A DNA stretch of 57,177 nucleotides from Butyrivibrio sp. AC2005 (GCF_000424145.1 NZ_KE384139.1:1-57177), one strand, 5' to 3'; positions 26,665 through 35,774 are shown, counted from the stretch's first letter. Translations and numbers: made by a program. The notes: generated by a model not told the origin, from the letters alone.

Positions 26665-27549
26665 TCATGAAGGAATAAATCCCTCAAAAATAAAGATATC
26701 GAATCTGCCGCGATTTTTCTCAAGCTCATCCTGACTTCTGATTGTCCATGCCGCAGCTGTATTTTTATACAGTCCATGACATATCATTCTGGAAAGATTG
26801 CCTGCATAAACATGGTTATAGGCAACAAAATCAGGCTTTGTCAAAAAGTTAAAAATCAAAAAAGCAAGCAGATAGTAAACCGGTGTGTGCCAAAGCTTCT
26901 CAGGTTCTCTGAAAAATTCCTCAGAGAGCTGCCCTCTGAACACTTCCTTATGGTTTCTTCTAAACCACCAAAGTCCAAGCGGATTAAAGGATTCTATACA
27001 GTAAGCGCCGCGGTAATCCCGAAGCATTCTGTCAACCACCTGACATACTCTGGCATCAAAAAGTTCTATCTTCAGCTCAATAATAAGCGGAACCTTACCA
27101 TCTACCAGTTTAAGAAAATCCTCAAACTTCGGAATCTTCTCTTCAGAGTCAAGCAGATGAAACTGCTGAAGCTCTTCATAGGTATAGTCGATCACCTTAC
27201 CTGCAACTCCATAAGAACCATCCTCATTCAGAACAGCGTTCTCAGGAGCCTGTCCTTCTTCATATCTGGCCACCCTGGCCAATGTAAAATCATGGAAAAC
27301 TACGGGAACCCCATCCCTCGTAAGCTGTACATCCAGCTCTATTCCATACCCTGCATCAACAGCCTTCTTGAAAGCAGCCATGGAATTCTCCGGAGCTGTG
27401 GTCCTGTTATCATGCAATCCTCTGTGAGCGTACAGGTTCTGAACAAGAAGTTTGTCGGCAGACGGTCTTCCAATCATACGTGGCATGATTGCCAAAAGGT
27501 AAAGAACGACCAAAATTATTACTATAATCAGAAGAATCTTCAAATCCAA
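26665..27549 (-). CDS. Glycerophosphodiester phosphodiesterase family protein, membrane anchored
   Basis: A 294-residue protein with one N-terminal membrane helix (about 4-23) and a GDPD TIM barrel. The catalytic motifs AHRGLHD and APENSMAAF, the metal ligands in GIELDVQLTRDG and the general acid in VFHDFTL are present, as is the later IELK strand. It would hydrolyse glycerophosphodiesters to glycerol-3-phosphate and an alcohol, probably outside or at the membrane. It is followed by ppdK after 106 bases; a functional tie is not evident. The promoter at 27592-27620 serves it. Confidence 0.9.
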   Translation of the reverse strand: MDLKILLIIVIILVVLYLLAIMPRMIGRPSADKLLVQNLYAHRGLHDNRTTAPENSMAAFKKAVDAGYGIELDVQLTRDGVPVVFHDFTLARVARYEEGQAPENAVLNEDGSYGVAGKVIDYTYEELQQFHLLDSEEKIPKFEDFLKLVDGKVPLIIELKIELFDARVCQVVDRMLRDYRGAYCIESFNPLGLWWFRRNHKEVFRGQLSEEFFREPEKLWHTPVYYLLAFLIFNFLTKPDFVAYNHVYAGNLSRMICHGLYKNTAAAWTIRSQDELEKNRGRFDIFIFEGFIPS

Positions 27550-27591
27550 CTACCTGACTTCCTGCGTACCTTTATTTAAAACGCCTTTGAT

Positions 27592-27620
27592 ATTTTAATA
27601 TCTAACTTTAGTTTTGACAA
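27592..27620 (-). promoter_or_regulatory. Promoter of the glycerophosphodiesterase gene
   Basis: On the minus strand TTGTCA (27620-27615), a 17-base spacer and TAAAAT (27597-27592). The -35 overlaps a symmetric TTGACA-N17-TGTCAA arrangement (27614-27642) that could also be an operator. Confidence 0.55.
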
Positions 27621-27733
27621 GTATAAAAAAATAAAATGTCAAGACTTTTTCGACAAAAAAACGAGATTTTTCGTTAAAAATGCAAAAAACATCCATTTAT
27701 AGAATTCTAATATTTAAAATGGCATATTGCTAA

Positions 27734-27762
27734 TTGCTTTTTTCATAGCTATCAAATATAAT
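27734..27762 (+). promoter_or_regulatory. Promoter of the ABC-F gene
   Basis: TTGCTT (27734-27739), a 17-base spacer and TATAAT (27757-27762). It gives a leader of about 45 bases, too short for a large attenuator. No leader peptide is evident. Confidence 0.6.
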
Positions 27763-27814
27763 ACCATGTTGGTTACATATTATTAGAAGAAACACATTCG
27801 GAGGAATCCAAAGC

Positions 27815-29455
27815 ATGATAAGTGCAAACAATGTCACACTTAGAGTCGGTAAGAAGGCTCTGTTTGAAGATGTAAACATAAAGTTCACCGAGGGCAACTG
27901 CTATGGTATTATTGGTGCCAACGGTGCCGGAAAATCCACTTTTCTTAAGATATTATCCGGTAAGCTCGAGACCACAAACGGTGATGTGGTAATAACACCG
28001 GGTCAGCGTCTCTCCTTCCTGGAACAGGATCACTTCAAGTATGATGAATTCACTGTTCTTGATACAGTTATCATGGGTAATGCCCGCCTTTATGAAATCA
28101 TGAAGGAAAAAGAAGCTATCTATGCAAAGGAAGATTTCTCAGATGAGGATGGTATCCGTGCAAGTGAGCTCGAAGCCGAGTTCGCAGAGATGAACGGTTG
28201 GGAAGCTGAATCTGACGCAGAAAGCCTCCTTAACGGACTTGGAATTGAGACAGAGCTTCACTACAAGCTTATGAAGGAACTTGATGGTAATCAGAAAGTC
28301 AAGGTTCTCCTTGCGAGAGCGCTTTTCGGTAATCCCGACATTCTGCTGCTCGACGAGCCTACCAACCACCTGGATATGGACGCTATTGCATGGCTTGAGG
28401 AATTCCTTATCAATTTTGAAAATACAGTTATCGTTGTATCTCATGACCGTTACTTCCTTAATAAAGTATGCACTCACATCGCTGATATTGATTATGGCAA
28501 GATACAGCTTTATGCCGGAAACTATGACTTCTGGTATGAGTCTTCACAGCTGATGATTCGCCAGATGAAGGAAGCAAACAAAAAGAAAGAGGAACAGATT
28601 AAGGAACTTAAAGAGTTCATCGCCCGTTTCTCAGCTAATGCAAGTAAGAGTAAGCAGGCTACTTCACGTAAGAAGGCTCTTGAAAAGATCGAGCTCGATA
28701 CCATTAAGCCTTCTTCAAGAAAATATCCTTATATTGATTTCAGACCTGAAAGAGAAATCGGTAATGAGGTCCTTACAGTAGATGGAATCAGCAAGACAAT
28801 TAACGGCGAGAAGGTTCTTGATAACATCTCTTTTGTTGTTCAGCATGACGACAAAATCGCCTTTGTTGGCGGCAACGAGCTTGCAAAGACCACTCTCTTC
28901 CAGATTCTTACAGGAGAGCTGGAGCCCGACTCAGGAACATATAAATGGGGTGTAACAACTTCACAGGCTTACTTCCCTAAGGACAACTCAGCCGAGTTTG
29001 ATAACGATTACACTATCACTGAGTGGCTTACAGGATATTCAGAAGTTAAGGATGTCACCTATGTCCGTGGTTTCCTCGGAAGAATGCTCTTTGCCGGTGA
29101 AGACGGTGTTAAGAAGGTCAAGGTTCTCTCCGGTGGTGAGAAGGTTAGATGTATGCTCTCCAAGATGATGATAAGCGGTGCTAATTGCCTTATCTTCGAT
29201 GAGCCCACAAACCATCTTGACATGGAGTCCATCACAGCACTTAACCAGGGTATGATAAAGTTCCCCGGTGTTGAACTTTTTGCCTGCCGTGATCACCAGG
29301 TTGTTCAGACTACAGCAAACAGAATAATGGAAATCCTGCCTGACGGCTCACTTATTGACAAGCGCTCTACTTACGATGAGTACCTTGAAAGTGATGCAAT
29401 GGCAAGAAAACGTACCGTTTACAGTACTAACGAAGATGAAGATAATGATGATTGA
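27815..29455 (+). CDS. ABC-F family ATPase with one degenerate site
   Basis: A 546-residue soluble protein with two ABC cassettes and no membrane domain, the ABC-F type acting on ribosomes. Cassette 1: Walker A GANGAGKST (near 36), signature changed to LDGNQ, Walker B LLLDEPTNHLD, H-loop SHDR. The charged inter-domain linker (about 245-300, rich in Lys and Glu) follows. Cassette 2: Walker A changed to GGNELAKTT, intact signature LSGGEK, Walker B LIFDEPTNHLD, H-loop changed to CRDH. Pairing across the dimer interface gives one complete and one degenerate ATP site. It resembles the YkpA/YbiT branch and is probably a translation factor rather than an antibiotic-resistance protein (inference). 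GGAGG precedes the ATG. Confidence 0.93.
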   Translation: MISANNVTLRVGKKALFEDVNIKFTEGNCYGIIGANGAGKSTFLKILSGKLETTNGDVVITPGQRLSFLEQDHFKYDEFTVLDTVIMGNARLYEIMKEKEAIYAKEDFSDEDGIRASELEAEFAEMNGWEAESDAESLLNGLGIETELHYKLMKELDGNQKVKVLLARALFGNPDILLLDEPTNHLDMDAIAWLEEFLINFENTVIVVSHDRYFLNKVCTHIADIDYGKIQLYAGNYDFWYESSQLMIRQMKEANKKKEEQIKELKEFIARFSANASKSKQATSRKKALEKIELDTIKPSSRKYPYIDFRPEREIGNEVLTVDGISKTINGEKVLDNISFVVQHDDKIAFVGGNELAKTTLFQILTGELEPDSGTYKWGVTTSQAYFPKDNSAEFDNDYTITEWLTGYSEVKDVTYVRGFLGRMLFAGEDGVKKVKVLSGGEKVRCMLSKMMISGANCLIFDEPTNHLDMESITALNQGMIKFPGVELFACRDHQVVQTTANRIMEILPDGSLIDKRSTYDEYLESDAMARKRTVYSTNEDEDNDD

Positions 29456-29517
29456 TTTTTCAATCTGATTATCATAAATACAATTGTTAATTGCGCGATG
29501 CGCCGAAGGGAGGAAGT

Positions 29518-30390
29518 ATGCAGGAATATAGTCCGGTAAAAGAAGGAAAGGTTCGTGAGATTTACGATGTAGGTGATGCTCTTATAATGGTAGCAACCGA
29601 CAGAATCTCCGCCTTTGATGTAATACTTAAGAACAAGGTTGAGAAAAAAGGTACTGTTCTCACCCAGATGTCAAAGTTTTGGTTCGACTACACGAAGGAT
29701 ATCGTAAGTAACCACATGATCAGCACAGATACAGCTGACATGCCCGAGTTTTTCAGAAAGCCTGAATTCACCGGCAACAGCATGCTCTGCAAAAAGCTCA
29801 CAATGCTTCCTATCGAGTGCATCGTTCGCGGATATATCACAGGCAGTGGTTGGAACAGTTACAAGGAAAACGGAACTGTTTGTGGAATAAAGCTCCCTGA
29901 GGGCCTTAAGGAATGTGACAAGCTCCCTGAACCCATCTATACTCCTTCCACAAAGGCAGAGATAGGTGATCATGATGAAAACATTGATTTTGACCGTTCA
30001 ATAGAAGTTCTGGAGAGAGATTTCCCCGGACATGGTCAGGAATATGCCGAGAAACTTCGTGACTATACCATCGCACTTTATAAAAAATGTGCAGACTACG
30101 CTCTCACTCGAGGCATCATCATCGCTGATACCAAGTTTGAGTTTGGTCTTAACGAAGAAGGTGAAGTTGTTCTTGCAGATGAGATGCTCACTCCCGACAG
30201 CAGCCGTTTCTGGCCTGTAGAAGGTTATGAGCCCGGAAAGTCACAGCCCTCTTTCGATAAGCAATTTGTAAGAGACTGGCTTAAAGCTAATCCGGAAAGC
30301 GATTACAATCTTCCCCAGGATGTAATTGATAAAACAATTGCAAAATATGAAGAAGCATATGAGCTGTTAACAGGTAAGAAGCTTTTCTAA
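29518..30390 (+). CDS. purC: Phosphoribosylaminoimidazole-succinocarboxamide synthase (SAICAR synthase)
   Basis: A 290-residue purine biosynthesis enzyme joining CAIR and aspartate with ATP. It shows the family motifs EGKVREIYDVGD, ATDRISAFDVILKN, IECIVRGYITGSGW and IADTKFEFG, and the DEMLTPDSSRFWP segment. The length matches the longer (yeast/Clostridia-like) form. I start at the ATG at 29518 because AAGGGAGG lies five bases upstream; the in-frame ATG at 29491 falls in front of that site. It follows the ABC-F gene by 62 bases; no other purine genes are adjacent. Confidence 0.97.
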   Translation: MQEYSPVKEGKVREIYDVGDALIMVATDRISAFDVILKNKVEKKGTVLTQMSKFWFDYTKDIVSNHMISTDTADMPEFFRKPEFTGNSMLCKKLTMLPIECIVRGYITGSGWNSYKENGTVCGIKLPEGLKECDKLPEPIYTPSTKAEIGDHDENIDFDRSIEVLERDFPGHGQEYAEKLRDYTIALYKKCADYALTRGIIIADTKFEFGLNEEGEVVLADEMLTPDSSRFWPVEGYEPGKSQPSFDKQFVRDWLKANPESDYNLPQDVIDKTIAKYEEAYELLTGKKLF

Positions 30391-30398
30391 AAAAAAAT

Positions 30399-30495
30399 CC
30401 CCTCATCCGGCACTTCGTGCCACATGTCTTCGCTCCGCTTCGGTCCGCGCTGAACAATCGTCCCCCTGACGATTAGCGCCCCCAGCGGGGAAGGC
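30399..30495 (+). repeat. Structured intergenic repeat, long form (copy 3)
   Basis: Head CCCCTCATCC, hairpin GGCAC-TTC-GTGCC, the long-form block CTTCGCTCCGCTTCGGTCC, a nested stem GCGCT ... ATCGTC-CCCCT-GACGAT ... AGCGC, and the tail GGGGAAGGC. It sits between the converging purC and MFS genes. CCCCT at its head and AGGGG at 30503-30507 followed by CTTTTTT form an outer terminator stem. Confidence 0.9.
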
Positions 30496-30513
30496 AAGGA
30501 TAAAGGGGCTTTT

Positions 30514-31845
30514 TTAATCTTCTACATCAAAATTTTCAAGAATACTCTTCTTTTTCAGTGGCTTAGTATCGCCATGTTTTACCATTAGCATTGTTATAAA
30601 GGCAAGGCTCGAGAATACACCTGCATAAGGAAACAGAGTTCTGTAAGAGACATGTTCAAGTAGGAAACCTGAGAAGATCGGTGTAAATACCTGTGCTGCC
30701 ATGGAAAATGAGTAATAAAGTCCTGTATATTTTCCCAGAACAGAACTTCTCCCCATCTCTACTACCATCGGAAATGAGTTTACGTTGATAGCTGCCCAGC
30801 CGATTCCAATGATTGCAAAATATATATTCATTATCGGATTAAAGGTAGTCATAAGAGCGGCTGCCAGGTAACAAATAAACATCAGTGCAACACCTATAAG
30901 TATCATGCGCTTTCGCCCGATTTTCGCGGACATGGTTCCTATAGGAAGGTACGCCAATACTGCAGTAACAGTTGCAACCATCAGACAGTCAGCATATGCA
31001 CCATTGTGAAGATCCCATACTTCCGTCACATATCTTGAAAAAGCGGTTGTTACTGCATTGTAGGCTGTGAACCACAAAAATACGGATAGGAGCAGAAAAG
31101 TCATACTCCTTCTTACTTCCTTTGTAAGCATTTCCTTAGCTGATCCATCTTTTTTTATTTCATCTGCTTCTGAAAGTTCCTTACCGATAAGTCCGCCTTC
31201 ACCGTCAAAATCCTCCACACCTTCACGAACCTTCGTCATAAGCTTTTTTTCAGGAATAGTAATGAACAAAATAACAACGGTCATAATCATAAAGAGCACA
31301 AGCGACAGCATGAGGGGAATATAATTTGTGTCTGCCTCGTTCTCTGCCGACTTAAGGAGCAGCTTTATCATAACCAGTGTGTATACGGCTCCAAGCGTTC
31401 CCATAAGGTTAATTATTGCATTTGCCTTACTTCTGTGAACTGCGGGAGTAAGTTCAGGCATTAACGCTACCGCAGGGGATCTGTAAGTTCCCATGGATAT
31501 CAATAGGAATAGTAATATTGCTATAAAAAGAGCAAGATTATCCCCTATATGAGCCACATAGATAAGCGTAAAAAGGAGCACCGATGAAACTGCCGTTCCG
31601 GCAATAATAAAGGGCATTCTTTTTCCAATTTTCGTATTAACCTTATCTGAAAGTGAACCGAAAAAAGGCAGCATAAAAAGTGAAAGCACATTATCAAGTG
31701 CCATAATAACGCCAGTATAGGTCTCCCCGAGTCCATAATGATAAGTCAGAATCTTTGGAATCTCATTATCATAGAACTGCCAGAACGAGCAGATGGACAT
31801 GAATGCAAGTCCAATAAGAAACGTTCTCTTATAGTTAAGCTTCAT
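30514..31845 (-). CDS. MFS sugar transporter, GPH/SLC45-like
   Basis: A 443-residue membrane protein with about twelve helices. Features of the glycoside-pentoside-hexuronide or SLC45-like MFS branch are visible: the N-terminal FWQFYDNEIPKILTYHYGL segment, the loop GSLSDKVNTKIGKRMPFI (sugar porter-like loop after helix 2) and the RSPAVALMPEL segment. A long charged central loop (about 200-245) separates the halves. It probably imports a glycoside with protons or sodium; the substrate is unknown. It follows the LacI regulator by 34 bases in one operon, a typical transporter-regulator pair. GGGGGA serves as ribosome site. Confidence 0.88.
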   Translation of the reverse strand: MKLNYKRTFLIGLAFMSICSFWQFYDNEIPKILTYHYGLGETYTGVIMALDNVLSLFMLPFFGSLSDKVNTKIGKRMPFIIAGTAVSSVLLFTLIYVAHIGDNLALFIAILLFLLISMGTYRSPAVALMPELTPAVHRSKANAIINLMGTLGAVYTLVMIKLLLKSAENEADTNYIPLMLSLVLFMIMTVVILFITIPEKKLMTKVREGVEDFDGEGGLIGKELSEADEIKKDGSAKEMLTKEVRRSMTFLLLSVFLWFTAYNAVTTAFSRYVTEVWDLHNGAYADCLMVATVTAVLAYLPIGTMSAKIGRKRMILIGVALMFICYLAAALMTTFNPIMNIYFAIIGIGWAAINVNSFPMVVEMGRSSVLGKYTGLYYSFSMAAQVFTPIFSGFLLEHVSYRTLFPYAGVFSSLAFITMLMVKHGDTKPLKKKSILENFDVED

Positions 31846-31879
31846 TATGTTGTATCCCCCGGTAATTAAACTTTTTTCC

Positions 31880-32890
31880 TTATTCCCCTATATTTTGAAC
31901 AGACTGTCTCTCCACTACTCTTATTGGCAATCGTTCATCAAAAACAAAATCAGCCCCACCGATCATTTTAAAGAGATGATCTCCTGCCCTTTGAGCCTTC
32001 AATCCTATATCCTGTGCTATTGATGTAAGCTTCGGTGTTACAAGATCACAGTCAGTCAGGTTATCAAATCCTATTACAGAAACATCATTTGGCACCTTAA
32101 GTCCACATTGCTTAAGTCCCTCTACAACACCGAAGGCAACAAGGTCTGACATGCATGCGATTGCGGTATACTGTCCTCCGCCAAAAGCTATATCCTGACC
32201 TACCTGAATCGCATTTTTATAGTAAGTATCAGTATTAAAAATGTCCTTATCCGTAAATTCAATACGGGCTTCCTTACATGCATCCGCAAAGCCGTTGTAA
32301 CGCTCCCTTATAACTCCATCCTCTGAAATAACCGGTGAAACAAGAGCAATTTTCCTGTGTCCTTTTCCTATAAGATATCGTGCAGACAGATAACCGCCTC
32401 TGTAGTCCTCAATCCCGACATTTACTATTTTTTCATCAGGTGCATAGGTATCCAGAAAAACCATTGGAATATCTATACTCTGCTTGATTTCATGAACCTC
32501 TTCCTTAACAATCCCAAGGAAAAGTGCACCATCAACATTCCAGGAGGAAAGAACCGTTACTATTTCATTCGGATCCCCTACACATCTTAGAAGCATATAA
32601 TAATCACGGCTCCTGATTACCTGCTCCAGCGCCGCGATTATATGTGCATTGTATGGATTGTTGAAAAATGTGTCATCTTTTCCCATGTATGGCACAACAA
32701 CACCTATAAGCCTGCTTTCCTTTTTTACAAGTGATCTGGCCATAACATTGGGCTTATATCCTGTTTCCTTAATGATGTCTTCTATCCGCTTACGGGTTTC
32801 GGCAGACACCTTGCCAAAATTCCCATTCATTACATTGGACACAGTGGCAGTACTTACGCCTGCCAGCTGTGCTATTTTTTTTATGTTCAT
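31880..32890 (-). CDS. LacI family transcriptional regulator
   Basis: A 336-residue repressor. The helix-turn-helix and hinge (MNIKKIAQLAGVSTATVSNV, GYKPNVMARSLVKK) occupy residues 1-60; the periplasmic-binding-like effector domain (60-330) follows, starting LIGVVVPYMG and containing SVIGFDNL. It likely controls the downstream MFS gene in response to the transported sugar. I could not see a clear LacI-type palindrome in the 75 bases upstream. A link with the beta-glucosidase or arabinan genes elsewhere in the window is possible but unsupported. Confidence 0.93.
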   Translation of the reverse strand: MNIKKIAQLAGVSTATVSNVMNGNFGKVSAETRKRIEDIIKETGYKPNVMARSLVKKESRLIGVVVPYMGKDDTFFNNPYNAHIIAALEQVIRSRDYYMLLRCVGDPNEIVTVLSSWNVDGALFLGIVKEEVHEIKQSIDIPMVFLDTYAPDEKIVNVGIEDYRGGYLSARYLIGKGHRKIALVSPVISEDGVIRERYNGFADACKEARIEFTDKDIFNTDTYYKNAIQVGQDIAFGGGQYTAIACMSDLVAFGVVEGLKQCGLKVPNDVSVIGFDNLTDCDLVTPKLTSIAQDIGLKAQRAGDHLFKMIGGADFVFDERLPIRVVERQSVQNIGE

Positions 32891-32965
32891 TTACTGACTC
32901 CGGTTTATTGTCATTCCTTAGAATGTATTTATATATATTCCCTCTTGGTTGAAAAACAAATATAG

Positions 32966-33817
32966 TCATGTTCTTCCGGCATATTCCTTAATACGGTCCA
33001 GCACCTCCATAGGTATAACCATTCTACCGGTACCGACTCCAAGATCAATATGTGGCTTATTAGCTCCATGAAAATCGGAACCACCACTTATAAGCAGATC
33101 ATACTTATGGGCAAGGGCTTTTATATCACGCTCGTCCTGAGCAGTATATGTCCCGTAAAGAGCCTCTATTGCAACAAGACCTGCATCCTTAAGAGAATGA
33201 ACAAGCTCATCCATGGCATCTTTACCCAAGCCATATAATACGGGATGCGCCAGAACAGGTACGCCATGCGCGGAAAGAATCTGCTCTACTGCCATCTGAG
33301 GCGTTATCTTCTCTCTCGGAACATAACAGGGACAGTGGTCTCCGACATATCTTTCGAAAGCCTCCTTAACACTGCTAACATATCCCTTAGCATAAAGTAG
33401 TTTTCCAAAATGTGCTCTGGTAATAACTGCTCCGGGATTCATCTCAATAAGTTCCTCAAAGGTGATAGGCACTCCAGCCTCTGCCAGCTTCTCGCACATC
33501 TTACGATTTCTGTTTACTCTGGAGTCAACGAATTCCTTGAGGCTGGCTTTGTATTTAGGATCCTTGTAGTCTATGTATAACCCGACTATGTGAACATCCT
33601 TACCATTATGTACTGTTGAATACTCTATTCCCGGCACAATCTCGAGGTCAGGATACATCTCGCCCCTCTCCATTGCCTCTGAAAGCCCCCATACTGTGTC
33701 ATGATCAGTCAGTGCAAGTGCTGAAAGGCCTTTTTCTACAGCGTAATCTACAAGCTCTGTAGGTGAATAGGTTCCGTCTGATGCAGTTGAATGTGTATGC
33801 AAATCTACTGTTTTCAT
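32966..33817 (-). CDS. PHP domain phosphoesterase (RNase AM/TrpH-like)
   Basis: A 283-residue PHP-family metal-dependent phosphoesterase. Metal-binding motifs are DLHTHSTASDGT, LTDHDTV, the IVPGIEYST Glu, AHPVLYG and GGSDFHG. Relatives hydrolyse 3',5'-nucleoside bisphosphates (pAp) or trim short RNA 5' ends. Full length for the family. It stands upstream of the LacI gene with a 75-base gap and divergent from the NifX-FKBP gene. No ribosome site anomaly is seen. Confidence 0.9.
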   Translation of the reverse strand: MKTVDLHTHSTASDGTYSPTELVDYAVEKGLSALALTDHDTVWGLSEAMERGEMYPDLEIVPGIEYSTVHNGKDVHIVGLYIDYKDPKYKASLKEFVDSRVNRNRKMCEKLAEAGVPITFEELIEMNPGAVITRAHFGKLLYAKGYVSSVKEAFERYVGDHCPCYVPREKITPQMAVEQILSAHGVPVLAHPVLYGLGKDAMDELVHSLKDAGLVAIEALYGTYTAQDERDIKALAHKYDLLISGGSDFHGANKPHIDLGVGTGRMVIPMEVLDRIKEYAGRT

Positions 33818-33936
33818 AATGTTTTCTCTTTCATTATTTTTTGTGCTCTCATTGTTCCATAAGTAAATGCAAAATCAGTACATATATCATTATACCCAAG
33901 CGTGATGGTGTATTCAATGCGAGCATATGACAGAAT

Positions 33937-33965
33937 TTGAATATCCTGTTTAAATGTGGTATCAT
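33937..33965 (+). promoter_or_regulatory. Promoter of the NifX-FKBP gene
   Basis: TTGAAT (33937-33942), a 17-base spacer and TATCAT (33960-33965), followed by a leader of about 58 bases and AGAAAGGA before the ATG at 34030. Confidence 0.6.
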
Positions 33966-34029
33966 TTTGAAATTGTATGCGTTCAAATACATATTGATTT
34001 ACTTGTATGTTTAGAAAGGATTTTTACAA

Positions 34030-34956
34030 ATGAAAATTGCAGTAACTTATGATAACGGTGAAGTTTTCCAGCATTTTGGACACTCCGAGCAGTTTAAAAT
34101 ATATGAAGTAAATGACGGTAAGGTTGTTTCTTCTGTAGTAGTCAGCTCAAACGGCCAGGGTCACGGCGCTCTTGCAAACGTTCTTGCCGGGGAGGAGGTA
34201 GACGTTCTTATCTGTGGCGGCATTGGCGGCGGAGCAATGACAGCTCTTACAGACAATGGTATTGAAGTATGCGCAGGAGCCTCAGGAAATACAGATGAAG
34301 CTGTAGAAGCATATCTTGAAGGCGCGCTTGAGAGCACAGGCGTTAACTGCGATCACCACGGAGAGGGGCACACCTGCGGTGATCATGAGGATGGTCATTC
34401 ATGCGGAAGTCATGATGAGGAAGCTTCCTGTGGAAGCTGTGGTTCTCACGGAGACGATGAAGAATGTGGCGGATGCAATGAAGGTGGATGTGCAGGCTGT
34501 TCAGGTTGTCACTCTGCTCCTTCTATCGAAGGGAAAAATGTTGGAAAAATCTGTCGTACTCACTATGTAGGAACTTTTGATGATGGTACTCAGTTTGATT
34601 CCTCTTATGACAGAGGTGAGCCTCTTGAATTCATCTGTGGTGCCGGCATGATGATACACGGTTTTGATGCTGCTGTTGCTAACATGGATGAGGGTGAAAC
34701 TTTAGAGATTCACCTTGAGCCGGAAGAAGCTTACGGTGAAAGAGATCCTGAGGCTATTTTTACTACAGAAATATCAGAGCTTCCCGGCTCAGAGGATCTT
34801 GCTGTTGGTCAGCAGGTATATCTTCAGGATATGTACGGAAGACCTTTTCCTGTTCTTGTTACTGATAAGACAGACAGCACAATAACACTCGATGCTAATC
34901 ATGAGATGGCCGGAAAAGCTCTTAACTTCAAGATTGATTTGGTTGCGATTAAATAA
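34030..34956 (+). CDS. NifX-type cofactor-binding domain fused to an FKBP/SlyD-type isomerase through a Cys/His-rich linker
   Basis: A 308-residue fusion. Residues 1-105 match the dinitrogenase Fe-Mo cofactor (NifX/NifB-C) fold, with QHFGHSEQFKIYEVNDG and the VLICGGIGGGAM strand. Residues 107-161 hold ten Cys and eight His, many in CGxC or GGC pairs, a clear metal-binding linker. Residues 168-308 are an FKBP-type peptidyl-prolyl isomerase with GTFDDGTQFDSSYDRGEPLEF-like and EPEEAYGERDPE motifs; the insert-in-flap layout resembles SlyD, a nickel-binding chaperone. It is probably a cytosolic metallochaperone or metal-storage isomerase (inference). Its stop codon is one base from the ATG of the HAD gene, so the two are translationally coupled. 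Confidence 0.9.
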   Translation: MKIAVTYDNGEVFQHFGHSEQFKIYEVNDGKVVSSVVVSSNGQGHGALANVLAGEEVDVLICGGIGGGAMTALTDNGIEVCAGASGNTDEAVEAYLEGALESTGVNCDHHGEGHTCGDHEDGHSCGSHDEEASCGSCGSHGDDEECGGCNEGGCAGCSGCHSAPSIEGKNVGKICRTHYVGTFDDGTQFDSSYDRGEPLEFICGAGMMIHGFDAAVANMDEGETLEIHLEPEEAYGERDPEAIFTTEISELPGSEDLAVGQQVYLQDMYGRPFPVLVTDKTDSTITLDANHEMAGKALNFKIDLVAIK

Positions 34957-34957
34957 T

Positions 34958-35764
34958 ATGAGTAAAATTTTCTTTACCGATTTAGATGGAACACTACTAA
35001 CTAAAGAAAAGAAGGTATCACCTGCTACTATGGATGCTCTTAAAAGATTCACGGCAGCAGGTAATCACTTCGCCATAAGTACAGGACGCGCGCTCGATAG
35101 CGCAAAAGCTGTGCAACTTGAGAATGACCTCTTTTTCCCGGGGAGCTATCTTATATCTTTTAATGGTTCTGAGATTTATGACTGTGACACAAAAAAAGAT
35201 GTATACAGGACAGGGGTTCCTTTTGATCTGGTTCCTCAGATATTTGCACTGGCCAGGGAGCATGGCATTCACTGTCATACTTACAATGATGAAAAACTCA
35301 TAAGCCCTGCAGAGGATGAAGAGCTCTCATATTACAGACGGGTTATTCATACTCCGTATATCATAACGGACGATATATGTTCTGAGCTTACTGATGTTCC
35401 ATGTAAGATTATCGGAATCGAACTCCATGATAAAGAAAAGATTGACCGCTTTAAGGATGAGGTTGATAAGCTTGGTAATGGCAGAATTACTACCCTTTAT
35501 TCAAATCCATACTATCTTGAAATTTTCAATTCTGAGGCAGGAAAAGGAAGTGCTGTTACAAGGCTTGCAGACCACTTAGGCATCTCCTATAAAAATACAA
35601 TTGCTGCGGGCGATGAGGAGAACGATGTTTCCATGATTAAGGCAGCGGGAATTGGTGTTGCCATGATGAACGCTGTCCCAATGGTAAAGGAAGCAGCTGA
35701 TATTATTACAGAGACAGATAATAATAACGATGGTTTGGTCTCTATTCTGTTAAACAATATATAA
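34958..35764 (+). CDS. HAD superfamily phosphatase, Cof type
   Basis: A 268-residue cytosolic phosphatase of the Cof/type IIB HAD group. Motif I FTDLDGTLL (Asp nucleophile), motif II in FAISTGRALD, a cap domain (about 85-190), the Lys in SEAGKGSAV, and motif III GDEENDVSM are all present. Substrates of such enzymes are usually sugar phosphates or flavin/PLP phosphates. I start at the ATG at 34958 because the DLDGT motif follows at the usual distance; the in-frame ATG at 34892 lies inside the preceding gene. The start is coupled to the upstream stop (TAA, one base, ATG). Confidence 0.92.
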   Translation: MSKIFFTDLDGTLLTKEKKVSPATMDALKRFTAAGNHFAISTGRALDSAKAVQLENDLFFPGSYLISFNGSEIYDCDTKKDVYRTGVPFDLVPQIFALAREHGIHCHTYNDEKLISPAEDEELSYYRRVIHTPYIITDDICSELTDVPCKIIGIELHDKEKIDRFKDEVDKLGNGRITTLYSNPYYLEIFNSEAGKGSAVTRLADHLGISYKNTIAAGDEENDVSMIKAAGIGVAMMNAVPMVKEAADIITETDNNNDGLVSILLNNI

Positions 35765-35774
35765 TGTAATATGT

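Noticed and set aside
26776..27579. 267-codon plus-strand open frame opposite the glycerophosphodiesterase gene
   Set aside because: The minus-strand frame has all catalytic motifs; this one has no recognisable domain or ribosome site.
27550..27814. Antibiotic-sensing attenuator upstream of the ABC-F gene
   Set aside because: The predicted leader after the TATAAT box is only about 45 bases, with no leader peptide or terminator/antiterminator stems.
34030..34956. Nitrogen fixation function for the NifX-FKBP gene
   Set aside because: No nifHDK or other nif genes are present; the NifX fold also occurs in proteins unrelated to nitrogenase.
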